From contig SIJG01000192.1 in assembly GCA_023374025.1 (NCBI GenBank), forward strand, positions 95,327 through 159,326: a stretch of DNA of 64,000 bases, read 5' to 3'. Origin of the DNA: Heterodera schachtii (taxonomy: Eukaryota > Nematoda > Chromadorea > Rhabditida > Heteroderidae). Positions 24,546 through 36,439 of this stretch are shown piece by piece (within the stretch, counting starts at the first letter, position 1; each line of letters begins with the position of its first letter). The position numbers and the translations under genes were made by a program. Below the pieces are notes generated by a model. That model worked only from the letters and a program-made list of their open reading frames with translations. It had not been told where the DNA came from and did no database searches.

Positions 24546-26420
24546 TTTTCTTTTAAATATTCTAAATTATTTAACATATAATTCTTTATTCTTTTTTTTG
24601 TTTGTCTTTCCAATATTTATAGCACGATATTATTGGACCGATACTTTGTAATTATTTGGTGAGCAGACAGATTCGAACAAATTTTATATGATAATTTTAT
24701 AACTAAGTTTATTTATGAATATTTTATTTACCTCCGGCTACGTGTTTTTTATACATTAAATATTTTTTATTTAATTTTGAATAGTTTCAATAATAGTTTA
24801 TTTTTAAATTTTATTCTGATTAGAAATATTAACTTCATTCATTCTTTTAATAAAATATATTTGGAGGAAAATAAATTTTAAATTTAAACTTTCACCTCAT
24901 CACATTTATTAATTTTCATGCTGCATAAATTACTCACACAGCTTGAGTTGTGGCATAAATACAGCTAAGAAATTTAAATTTTAAAAATATTACTTTTTAC
25001 ATTGTAAATTCATTGAACAAAAAACTTAAATATAAACGCTTGCATTTTATTTGATAATGGTAGTTTTTATTTAAATGTCTTTTTAATCTTTATTTAAAAA
25101 TGAATTGTACTAATATTTTTGTTAAAATTTATTTATAATCTATCAACTTATAAATTTATATTTAAAATTAAAATATTTTTCATTTTATTACAATTACTGG
25201 ATAGTATATCAATTTAGCTCAATATTAAGAATATTTCACTAATTATTTTTGGTATAATGCTTTAAATTAAACATAAGAAATCATTATGTATTTTCAATTC
25301 TTGATAAATAATTGTTATAAAATTCGCAAATGTGGTCTAATCGGGAATAGCTTTCATTGGCACAGGCCGTACCGTCAATGAACTATGGCATTATGGTATA
25401 ATTGCGTTGTTGTCTATTTTTTTAAATTTAATTTATTCTTTTTGCTTTCTAATATTAAAAAGAATTCTCGATTTGTAAATTCATAAGGTTTAAAAATTTT
25501 TATATCTAATGGAAAAAAAAACAAAATTTTTTTTATAATAATTATTTGTAATTAATTGGTTTTATTTTTAGTATATTGAGTTTTCTGTTTATCAAGCCTT
25601 GTGCTAATTCAATCAACGTTGAACATTCTTCCAATTGAAATTTTATTTTTGGGTTATTTATCATTTCATTAAATTTTTGTTTTATGAATTTTTTGTTTAT
25701 GATTAAATTTTTAATTTTTATCAATAAAAATATTATTGCAGAGCGTTACAAAAATTGATATATGTTGTTTAAATATTTATGTTTGTTGTTTGAGTACCTT
25801 TTTAAGGTATGAATCAATACAGACACTAAATTTGCGAGAAGCAGCGCAATTTTAATCCAAAAATATGAAGCTATTGATTTAAAAAAATAAACTTACAAAT
25901 GCAGTTTACAATAATAAAAAATAAATAAAATTTATGAAGGATCATAGCAAAATCTAAATGATATTCCCTGTCATCGTCATAAGAAAATAGTTTAATAAAA
26001 AAATGAAAATATTAAAAGAATGCTAAAAATTATAAATTATATTGATTTAAAAGTAAGAGATGACTTAAGCTAATGAGACATTAAATTGATATTTAATTCT
26101 TATTTATTGTGAAAAATTAGTTCAATGATAATGACTACGATTTATGCGTTATATTTTTTTGTAATAATTAATAAATATTGGTATAATATTTTAATAAAAT
26201 AGAGAATTTATTCAAAAACATAAAGGTAATCAAAATAGTCAAATTTTAATTATGATAAAATCAATTGAATTAGAAAACTCATAAAATAATGAATTCGTGA
26301 TTAATATTTAATATTATTAAAGTAAAGCAACCTCCAATTGATTTGTATGGAATACTTTTTAATGTTGCGTATACTTATTAAAGAATATACTATTTTATAA
26401 TATAATCATCTTATGCAGAC

Positions 26421-27555
26421 ACTTTCTTTTTATTTTAAATTGTTTTTTAATTTTGGACAATATAAAAATATACATTTTCATTTTTGTCTTTAATAAATAT
26501 TTTAAGATAATATTGTCTTAAGAACATTACATATTATTTCTAAATAATTAGATTAAATTTCCTTAAATAATTTTTTTTCTAGATTTTAAATTTAGTTATA
26601 CCCATTAATGTACATTGGAGGGCAAATTACCTTCATTATTCATATAAATTCCATAAAATGATTTGGTTTTAAATATATTAATTATTGTGCTTTTTTAATC
26701 AATAACGTTTATCTATTAAGATTTTGTGCTCATTTTAAATCCTGAAAAGCAATTCACGAATTATAGAGAGAAGGTTTGAGACATGAGGAATTTTTAAGAA
26801 AAAGAATATGTTTTAAAAGTTTATATGAAGATAAATATATACAAAACAAATCATCTCGAAACAACAATAGATTTTCGTGTCTTGCACAATTAATATAATA
26901 ATAATAAATAATAAAAAAAAATCTGTAAATATAATAAAGATAAGAATTCTTAATTAATAAATTATTATTTTTAAGCATAAATAAAGATTCAGTTGGAAAG
27001 AAATGAGATAAGGAAAATAAAATTAAAAAAAATAATTTGTTGAATTATGATGTCAAAATCGCAGCTAATCTAAAATCAAAATGATAAATTAAATTAAGTA
27101 TGACAAATCTATAACGAAAAACTTAAACCTATAATAAAACATTAATTAAAAGTTTACATGCTCATAAGATACTGATTGAAATAAATATTAGAATTGTGAT
27201 GTTTTATTTGGATTTAAAATAGCATTTATTTATACATACAATTTTAATAATTAATTAGCAATTATAAATACATGTATTTACCTTGTTAAATTGGGGGCGA
27301 TACTTCTATATGTCCCCTAAAATGGTATACTTGTTGTTGGTTAATCAGATTTATTCTATCTTTCACAAAAATTTATTTTCATCTATCATAAGAATAATAT
27401 TAATATTAAAGAAATAATATTGTAATTTGGTATTTTAAATTTATCATTTTTTGGTTGTTATTTATGCTATTCATTTTAGTATTATATTATTTTAATTAAT
27501 ATAACTTAATCATTGATCAAAATCATTTTAAGGTGCAGTGTTTTTTCGGTGCTAG
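26421..27555. other. AT-rich DNA, no gene seen
   Basis: Only short chance open frames. No repeat structure beyond homopolymers was recognised. Confidence 0.55.
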
Positions 27556-28171
27556 GTCGTTCCACAAAAAAGCTCAGTGTGGGCGTTCCACAAAAAAAAG
27601 CTCAGTGTGGGCGTTCCACAAAAAGCTCAATGATTGATAAATTAATTAAATAAATTTAATAATTCAATTCACCAATTACGGTGCCGTCCGGTTAACCCTA
27701 ATGTACGGCGGGACTGAAGTCATTTTCAATTTTTTTTCATTTTTCAATTTTTCGCATAACTTCTCGCCAATTTTCTCCATTTGTAGTAGACACAGACGGA
27801 CGCCATTGATACCATGTAGAGCTCATCGAGCTGTACAAAAAAGCCGCTGGTACCGGCACGCTTAGTTTGGGTTGGACATCGACAGGGTCAGGGGCGAGGC
27901 TGAGAGTCATCCGGCAGATGTGCCCGACCCATACGGGCTCCAAGTGAATGGACCATGAACCGGACCCGGCCTGGGAGATAGCCTTTTAAAAACCGAACAA
28001 AAAATGGTTCTTAACCGGGCTGGTCTGGGTTCCGGATCAGGCACTTTTGGTGCCCCGAAAAGAGTGCAATAGGCTTCCGGAAAATGGCCAATAATCACTG
28101 AGCTTTTTGTGGAACGCCCACACTGAGCTTTTTTTGTGGAACGCCCACACTGAGCTTTTTTGTGGAACGAC
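27556..28171. mobile_element. ~616-bp MITE with repeat-built terminal inverted repeats
   Basis: The left end carries three copies of GCGTTCCACAAAAAAGCTCA separated by GTGTGG, and the right end carries the same three copies in inverse orientation (28091-28171), so each ~80-bp terminal inverted repeat is itself a tandem array. The interior is GC-richer and complex without an intact transposase frame. Target-site duplication could not be identified, because the outermost bases diverge (TAGGTCG versus TGAGTCG). Confidence 0.75.
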
Positions 28172-28783
28172 TCACCACGTGTTTTTTCTACTTACCAATA
28201 GAGGCTACGCTAGCATTCGAGATAGCAAGTAATTATACTCGAAGAAAAAACATTTTAAATCAAACCATAAATTAAAATAATGAGTAAAAAAGCCAAATAG
28301 TGACAAAATAATGTAAAATCCAAAATAGTTACAGAAAAGTTTTTAAAAATATTTTAAAAAATATTTGATATTTAAAGATAAATATAATTAAGAAATATAA
28401 AATATTAAGCTAAAAGTTCTAGACCATTTAATAATAATTAAAATAAAACTTAAAATTAAAGTTCTTAACTTCAATTAATTCGCATAACTCTCGAAGTAGG
28501 TCCACTCATGACTGCAGACATATGTGCAAGAATGATAAAACAGTTAGGCTTATTAATACAACATACATAATTTAATATTTAATTCATTTAAAAAGATTAA
28601 TTTTAATTGTTAATGCAAAGTCTGAAACGGAACATAAAGTTTAAAGATTTTTAGAAAAAAATCATTTAAAAAATACTTAGAAAAATTAGAAAAGATTACA
28701 TTCATAATTAAATAAAACAAATATATACCAAGAGTAAAAAATTTTTAAAGATAGTAATTTTTGCCTTAACGATTTCGAGAAGG
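28172..28783. other. AT-rich DNA, no gene seen
   Basis: Low-complexity sequence between the MITE and the gap-edge repeat, without coding frames. Confidence 0.55.
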
Positions 28784-28786
28784 CTC

Positions 28787-28826
28787 CCGGTAAATTGGAC
28801 ACCGGAAAATTGGACACCGAAAATTG
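28787..28826. repeat. Edge of a 15-bp tandem repeat at an assembly gap
   Basis: Two and a half units of GGAAAATTGGACACC run straight into the N block, so the gap most probably covers an unassembled tandem array. Confidence 0.7.
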
Positions 28827-29648
28827 NNNNNNNNNNNNNNNNNNNNNNNNNNNNNNNNNNNNNNNNNNNNNNNNNNNNNNNNNNNNNNNNNNNNNNNNNN
28901 NNNNNNNNNNNNNNNNNNNNNNNNNNNNNNNNNNNNNNNNNNNNNNNNNNNNNNNNNNNNNNNNNNNNNNNNNNNNNNNNNNNNNNNNNNNNNNNNNNNN
29001 NNNNNNNNNNNNNNNNNNNNNNNNNNNNNNNNNNNNNNNNNNNNNNNNNNNNNNNNNNNNNNNNNNNNNNNNNNNNNNNNNNNNNNNNNNNNNNNNNNNN
29101 NNNNNNNNNNNNNNNNNNNNNNNNNNNNNNNNNNNNNNNNNNNNNNNNNNNNNNNNNNNNNNNNNNNNNNNNNNNNNNNNNNNNNNNNNNNNNNNNNNNN
29201 NNNNNNNNNNNNNNNNNNNNNNNNNNNNNNNNNNNNNNNNNNNNNNNNNNNNNNNNNNNNNNNNNNNNNNNNNNNNNNNNNNNNNNNNNNNNNNNNNNNN
29301 NNNNNNNNNNNNNNNNNNNNNNNNNNNNNNNNNNNNNNNNNNNNNNNNNNNNNNNNNNNNNNNNNNNNNNNNNNNNNNNNNNNNNNNNNNNNNNNNNNNN
29401 NNNNNNNNNNNNNNNNNNNNNNNNNNNNNNNNNNNNNNNNNNNNNNNNNNNNNNNNNNNNNNNNNNNNNNNNNNNNNNNNNNNNNNNNNNNNNNNNNNNN
29501 NNNNNNNNNNNNNNNNNNNNNNNNNNNNNNNNNNNNNNNNNNNNNNNNNNNNNNNNNNNNNNNNNNNNNNNNNNNNNNNNNNNNNNNNNNNNNNNNNNNN
29601 NNNNNNNNNNNNNNNNNNNNNNNNNNNNNNNNNNNNNNNNNNNNNNNN
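28827..29648. other. Assembly gap (822 N)
   Basis: Undetermined bases. The right edge is ordinary AT-rich sequence. Confidence 1.
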
Positions 29649-32559
29649 TTTATATTCATCATTGCAAAAATTATTTAAGAAATTTTAATTAACAATAAAT
29701 AGATAATTTTCAATAAAAAGTGAAAAATTTTTAGAAAATTTAATTACTTTTTTATTTTGCATAAAGAATGGTTTTTTATGGTTAAAATGAATCTATTTTA
29801 TACAAAAGTTTTTAAATACGGACAACGAAAATTTACAAGATAAAATTTGAATTATTATATTCTTGTTCTAAGTGATTTCATTTTTTAATAACCAAAGAAA
29901 GATGATTAAAAAAATTTTATTCTATTTTTCGACATTTAATTTATAAAATCATACTCTGTTGTCACCTTATGCGAGAATGCAAACTCTTTTAAATTTCAGT
30001 CTAGATAAAAATCCTTATTCATTGCTTGGCTGGCAAATATATTATTATTATAATTAATAAAGTAGCGATTAATATTAATTTTATGATAGCTTATTAAAAT
30101 TAATTTCGTTACTCTTATGTTCTTTTATATAATTTTAAGGTTTTTTTTTAGTTTATATAAAGGTTATTTTACATTTTTTTCTAATTGGAAATCCGTTCTA
30201 AGTGTTTAAAATGCCATAATACGATTCTTGTTAAAAAGTGATCATCCACTTAAAAAGTTTGCTAAAAAGTTCTTCCGTAAAAATATACCAATGCTAATAT
30301 GCAAGTTGTAAAAATAATAAAAATGTAAAAAAAGCATCTTATCTACGAGCAAAAAAAATAATATTTTCTGTTAAAAATTCTATATAATATTTAGCAATAA
30401 ATCATTGTTATTAATTATAAAAAAGTAAATCTTATCGGCCTCATCTCTTAGAAACTAAATTAAGACTGACAAATATATTCTAATAATTTTTTTCACTGTC
30501 TAATGCCCTTCTAATGTATTAGTAGAACCATCATTCCAAATACAATTAAAAACTAGGTCAGTTTGGTTTTAGAATTTTATTTCTTGAACACGTGCTCAGT
30601 TTCCTTGCTCTTTTGCTGTTCTTTTTTCGTTTCTTGGGTCAATAATTTTGCATTTGGCTGTAAAAGGTACCAGCCACAAAAAATTAAAAAAACAAAACAG
30701 TTATGTCGTGATGCCGATGGTCGGATTCTGCTTCTCATTCACGTTGTCAATACTTAGTTGTTAATCTTTAATGTATAAAAAATGTTGACGATTTTGAGTA
30801 TTTGTCTATTGGATTAAATTTTGCCTTTATCTTTTTGATACCCAATTTCTAAGAATTATTAAATTGTAAAAGAAATTTTCATGTATATTTTTTGATTTTC
30901 TTATGGCATACACTTATAATATTTTATATTTTTGTAAAATGTAATTGCTTCTTCTATCTTTCTGTCAGATTGTATTTATAATTTTTACGAAAAACTATAA
31001 TAACAGATACATAAATGAATATTCTACTATTAAAAAGAAATATTAAAAAGAACAAAATAGAAAACAAGCAATAATTACTCATCATCAAATTTTTTCTAAA
31101 TTTCTACTTGTGAATTCTATAATACTCAAAAACGGTAAAAAAGTAGCGGCATAATTTAATTACTAAGTTGAATTTAAATCTTTTCGAATGTTAATTAGTT
31201 TTTAAAAATTAATTATTTATATTAAGTTTCAATCCCTCATATGATTCTTAATGTTTTGTGTTAAGTATGAAATAATTATTTGAATAATAATTAACTATTT
31301 TATTTCTTCAAATATTCAATTTGGTTTAAAAAATAAATTTTGCATTTTATTTAATCTAATTAATATATAATTCGTAAATATTAATATTAATTTATTTCTT
31401 TGTAATGTTGCAGTTCAAATACATTATTGTCTCAAGATTCTTTTAATTTTATCGTTTTTGCTAAAAAAATAATGTTCCTTTTAAGCATTTTGAATATTTT
31501 TTTTTTTATACATTAATACAAACATTTAAAGTCAATTTTTTAATCACTTTTAGAAACTTAAAATTATTTTAAGAAAAATTCGTAATTATTTATTATAACT
31601 CATTTTGACCAAAAACTTTGATTATTCCAAAAATTTTAAATTAATGAATTCATTTATCTTTCAAAATATTTAACACGATCAATAAAAAAATATAGCATAA
31701 AATAGAACTAAATTTTATGCTTCAAAAAATAATTATGAATTTGTTTTTATAAATATTGCTTAAAATGATATTAATTGATTTTAACTACCAATAATAATAT
31801 CGAAAAGCAAAATTAATATTATTTAAAAGCAAAACAAATTTAATTTTTTTTTTTATAAAATTTAATATAGAATAAAAAATAGTTTATCTACCATGAGGGA
31901 GATATGCAAGCATTTGATAGATGCTAGTTAAAAGCCAACATTACTTCAATGCAATTTTACATTTAATATTCTAAATTAAGATCTACTAATAAAAATATTA
32001 ATTAATTTAAATGTAACTATAAAAATCTGAATAGAAATTTTAATTTGATAAAGTAATAAAAAAAGACAATTAATGTTGATATCAACACCGAATTAAAGAA
32101 TGAATTATTTCTCATGCCCCAATTTGAAATTAACTTCTAATATACATTTATTATATGTTTATATTTGAAAAGTAAGAGACACTCGAAATGAAGTTACTGA
32201 TTTTTTTAATAGTAAATTATTTAAAATATATCCACAAAAATAATCAGAAAAGAAATAAAATTCTTAGTTATATCTTTAATAAAAAAAATAAAAAGAATAA
32301 AATAATTATTTCTAATTATTTTATTTGGTAATTTATAGTTAAAGAAAAAGTTTTAACTGCCATAACTTAGTAAAGTAAAATATTTTAATATAAATTATAT
32401 TCTTTGTTCATTTTGGAAATTAAAATATTTTTATTAGTTTAAACAAAAGTAAATGCATGAAATAATAATTATAAAAAATTCTACAAAACAAAATTTTTTC
32501 AATTATTAGTAACTAAAACTTTTAAATAAAAAAATATCATGTTAAATACAATTTATTTA
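29649..32559. other. AT-rich DNA, no gene seen
   Basis: No coding frame, RNA gene or element terminus recognised. A small complex patch at 30540-30760 contains a 64-codon open frame without features. Confidence 0.55.
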
Positions 32560-35370
32560 AAATATTATTTTTTCATATTTATTGATGGTATTGTTATAAA
32601 ATTAGGTAAATTACAAATATATAAGTTCACATTTAAATAATAAAACATTAAAGAAATTTAAATTTAAAGTAATCTAAGCCAAAATATTTACTGTATATGT
32701 CGAGAAACAAAACAAAAAATAGAATGACGTTCCACACGAACGAGCTAAAATACCTTTTCGTTACGGACAAGAAATTAATATTAAATCATTTAAATAAAAA
32801 ACTTTAACATAAAAATAAATCAATAAATGAAAAAAATATATTAAACCGATATAAGACAATTTCATAAATACGGCAAAAATAAAACCTTAAAACCTAAAAC
32901 CAAATACATAATAATTTAATAAATAAAAAAAGTTAAAAATTTTTTTTGAATATTAAATCCAAAAAATTCGTAAATTAGGTTTAATACAAAAATTATAAAT
33001 ATTATTGTCGCAATTATGATAAAAAAATTTTTTTAAATAATTACAATTCATAATTTTTATAAAATAGATAAATATGGTTTGTTTAATAAAATATTACTTC
33101 GTAATATTATAAAAGAATAAAATCAACAGCTTCTTTATTGCTTTTAAATTGCATTAATTCGAAAAAATTGAAGAAGATATGAAAATTTGCATTAGTTTAT
33201 CAAAATGATTGCATAAAACTCTTACCTAGATTTTATTGCAATTTATAAAAATAACTTTTGTACATTTTTGTAAAAACATCTGAAAATTACTATTCCGATA
33301 CAGAACTTTTAATGCTATTATATATTAACATGAAATTTTAAATTTGAATTTGTGGAAATTTGAGACAAGTTATCAATTTATAACATTTTTAGTAACCTCT
33401 TGATGAATTTAAGAAACTATTAGCACCATCTCATACTCTCTGCCAAACTATCGTTTTTTCAAAAATTTATTAAATTATATAATAATATTTTCTAATGATT
33501 ATTTAAAAAGAAAATTATTTTAATGTTTATCTTTCTCAAGATGAAAATTTTTTTAATTTTATTGAATTTAAAAATTAAAGAGCTGATTTAAAGTTAAAAC
33601 AAATATAATTTAATTGAATAAAAATAATTATAAATAATTTATTTATTCTAATTTGTTCAATAACTGAAAATATAATTAAAAAATATACATTTGTGGTTTC
33701 TGCTCGTTTAGTTATTTTGTATTCTTTTGTATTAAAAATTAATTGGTATTTCGTTATTTATTTGGATGAAATAAATTTATTTCTTTAATTTTCTTTTAAA
33801 ATTAAAATTTTATTTTTCTCATGATCGACCCAACTTCATATTGATACTTTCATGAAGTGATAATTTATTCAACACACACAGAATTTAAATTATGAAAATT
33901 GTTTTTAATACCTACATCATGTAATAATAACTTAATTAATTCTTCCAATAATAACTTCGATTCTCATGGTTTTTTGAGAAAATCTTAAATTATTACTTTT
34001 TCATTCACTTTAATCCGACGGTTCATGCACCCGCTAGTTTATTATTATATTATTTGTTCTCCAAATAAATATTTGTCTTATTTCAATCTGTTGGTTCGGA
34101 CACAACAGTATTGATAAAAAATTATACAAATTACAAATACATAAGTTCACATTTAAATAATAAAACATTAAACAAATTTAAATTTAAAGTAATATAACCA
34201 AAAATATTTACTGTATATGCCGAGGTAACTAAACAAAAAAATAGACCAAAAGTCCCCCACAAACCTGAACATCACTTACGGGGAACGGATCAAGAAATTA
34301 ATATTAAATCATTTAAATAAATAATTATAACGTAAAAATAGATCAATAAATGCAAAAAAAAAATATTAAACCGATATAAGGGAAATTCATACACAGCAAA
34401 AATAAAGCATTAAAACATAAAACCAAATACCTAAAAATTTATATAAATAAAAATGGTTAAAACTTTTTTGAATAAATGAAAAATTTAAAAAATAATAATA
34501 TTAAAAATAAATGAAAAATTCAGAATAAATATTAAACTTATATATAAGCAAATCCATACAGCAAAAAAAAACCTCAAAAAACTTCAATCCAAACACCGAA
34601 AAAAAAAGAATTAAAAAAAGATATTTTTAATTCTTTAATATTAAATTTAAAAAGGTATCCCATTTAGGTGTAATAAGAAAAATTATAAATATTGTCTTAA
34701 TTATGTTAATAATTTATAAATAATTTATAATATATAATTTTCAAAAATCACATAGATAAATATGGTTTGAAAGTGAAAAAAATATCAGTATAAAGTTATT
34801 GAATATTATTTGTAAATAGCAAAATTTTATAATTTAATTAAGGATATTATTCAAAACCTAATACAATAATAATAATTTATTTATTCTAATTGTTGTTTAA
34901 TAACGAAATATATAATTAAAAAAATGTTATATATTTCTGGTTTGTGCTCGTTTTAATTATTTTGTATTCTTTTGTATTAATACTTAATATCTATTTAATA
35001 TTGGTATTTCGTTATTTATTTGGATCTCTTTAATTTTCTTTAAAATTAACATTTTTATTTTTCCGTGTTCGACCGTACTTCATATGGTTACTTTCAGAAT
35101 GGTAATTAATTCAGCACACACAGAATTTTAAATTATGCAAATTGTTTTTAATACAATCATCATGTAACAACAATAAGTTAATTAATGCCTCAATAATAAC
35201 TTTAATTCTCATAATTTTTTTGAGAAAATCTTTAATTATTACTTTTTCATTCACTTGCTGTTTTTAATAACTACATCATTAAGCATAACTTAATTAATGC
35301 CTCCAATAATAACTTCAATTCTCATAATTTTTTTGAGAAAATCTTACTTTTTCATTCACTTTATTGTAAG
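32560..35370. repeat. Diverged tandem segmental duplication (~1.5-kb offset)
   Basis: 32560-34012 and 34100-35370 share ordered phrases such as AATAATAAAACATTAAA, AATATTTACTGTATATG, CACACACAGAATTT and TTACTTTTTCATTCACTT, with clear divergence. Between the copies lies 34013-34099, which starts with a CTAG-ending terminus. Confidence 0.65.
34016..34040 (+). repeat. Second copy of the CCGACGGTTCA..CCCGCTAG terminus
   Basis: The bases ATCCGACGGTTCA..CACCCGCTAGTTTA match 21299-21326 with two differences, but without the hairpins upstream. It marks a relic end of the same mobile family, between the two copies of the local duplication. Confidence 0.5.
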
Positions 35371-35580
35371 TTAAAGGTCTTTATATTAATCGCTCTCAAA
35401 TTTTTTTACTCAGAATTTTTAAACAAGCATATATAATTTTGATTATAGTGTTTAAATAAATTTTTGTAATTTACTAAGTAATTTTATTTTTAACATTAAA
35501 TTTAATTTTTTATTATGTTAATCGCTTATTGAAATTCGTTTCGAATATTTTTGATGTCATCTCTTTTTGTGTCCTAACGG

Positions 35581-36002
35581 CTCCCGAAAATGCGTCAGTT
35601 AAAATTTATTGTCATAAAAACAAATTTTTTAGGTTTTTAGAATCACTTACCACTAATCCGGTATCCATTTCATGAGCGCCGGACCCGAATTCGAATAAAA
35701 AATCGAAAGTCCAAATTTTCGAATTTAGCTTTTTTGGTTCAAAAACGGCATAAATGATCTATTGTTGAAGAATTAATGGCTTCAGTTTTTTTCATGCATT
35801 TAAACCGATTTTAAACAAAAAATTTAATTTGAAAATTTGACTTTTCAACTTTTTGTTCGAATTCGGGTTCGAGGTTCAAAATTCTGAAGGTTATTCGTAT
35901 AAATTATTCTTCCAATACTACAGAACTAAATATTTAAAAATGTTATATTACTGACGCATTTTCTAATGATGCATTTATCCACTGACGCATTTTCCGGTTA
36001 CG
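35581..36002. mobile_element. Foldback MITE, Mutator-like, with ~10-bp target duplication
   Basis: The direct repeat GTCCTAACGG flanks the element (35571-35580 and 36003-36012). Ends share CGAAAATGCGTCAGT on the left and, inverted, ACTGACGCATTTTCCGG on the right, where the motif occurs twice. A second nested inverted pair, CCCGAATTCGAA (35684) and TTCGAATTCGGG (35866), lies inside. A 9-10-bp target duplication is typical of MULE-type elements. No transposase is present. Confidence 0.7.
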
Positions 36003-36439
36003 GTCCTAACGGTCGGACAAACAAATAAAATTAATTTTTGCTATTTCGAACAAAGATTTCGATTTTTATGTTTAACTACCATCTTAATAATTTTTTTAAT
36101 ATTCATGGCATTCTCCTAATTGACCCTAAGTCTATTTAATCGTTGTATATTTAATATACTATTCATGCAATATTACTTATTATTATTATTATTTGTTGTA
36201 GCATTTATTTAAATTCGATGTAAAATTTTTTATTATTTATTTAGTAAAAATTTCTCTTGTCAAATTAAATTTTGAGTATTTTTATATTCTCATCAATTAA
36301 GATTAATATTATTTGTTTTAAATTTATTGCAATATTTAGTAAAAACAATCTGTATAGGAAGGATGCAAAATAATGAAAAGGCATGCATAACGATTTGAAA
36401 AAGACGAAAATACGGCAATAATTTTATAAAGTTTGTTGA

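Larger units (their letters stand above)
23550..26420. repeat. Diverged segmental duplication, copy 1
   Basis: Aligns collinearly by eye with 36440-40440, including the phrases TTTTAGTGCCTGCATCAAAT, TTAAGATACTCGTGTAAATA and AATGACTACGATTTATGCG, with many substitutions and indels. The tRNA-like island at 24237-24545 is present only in this copy, so it inserted after the duplication. No coding frame is conserved between the copies. Confidence 0.7.

Noticed and set aside
24330..24581. 83-codon plus and 64-codon minus frames over the tRNA-like island
   Set aside because: They overlap RNA polymerase III promoter boxes of a SINE-like repeat and have no protein-like features.
28766..29688. Open frames of about 290 codons across the N block
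   Set aside because: They consist of undetermined bases only.
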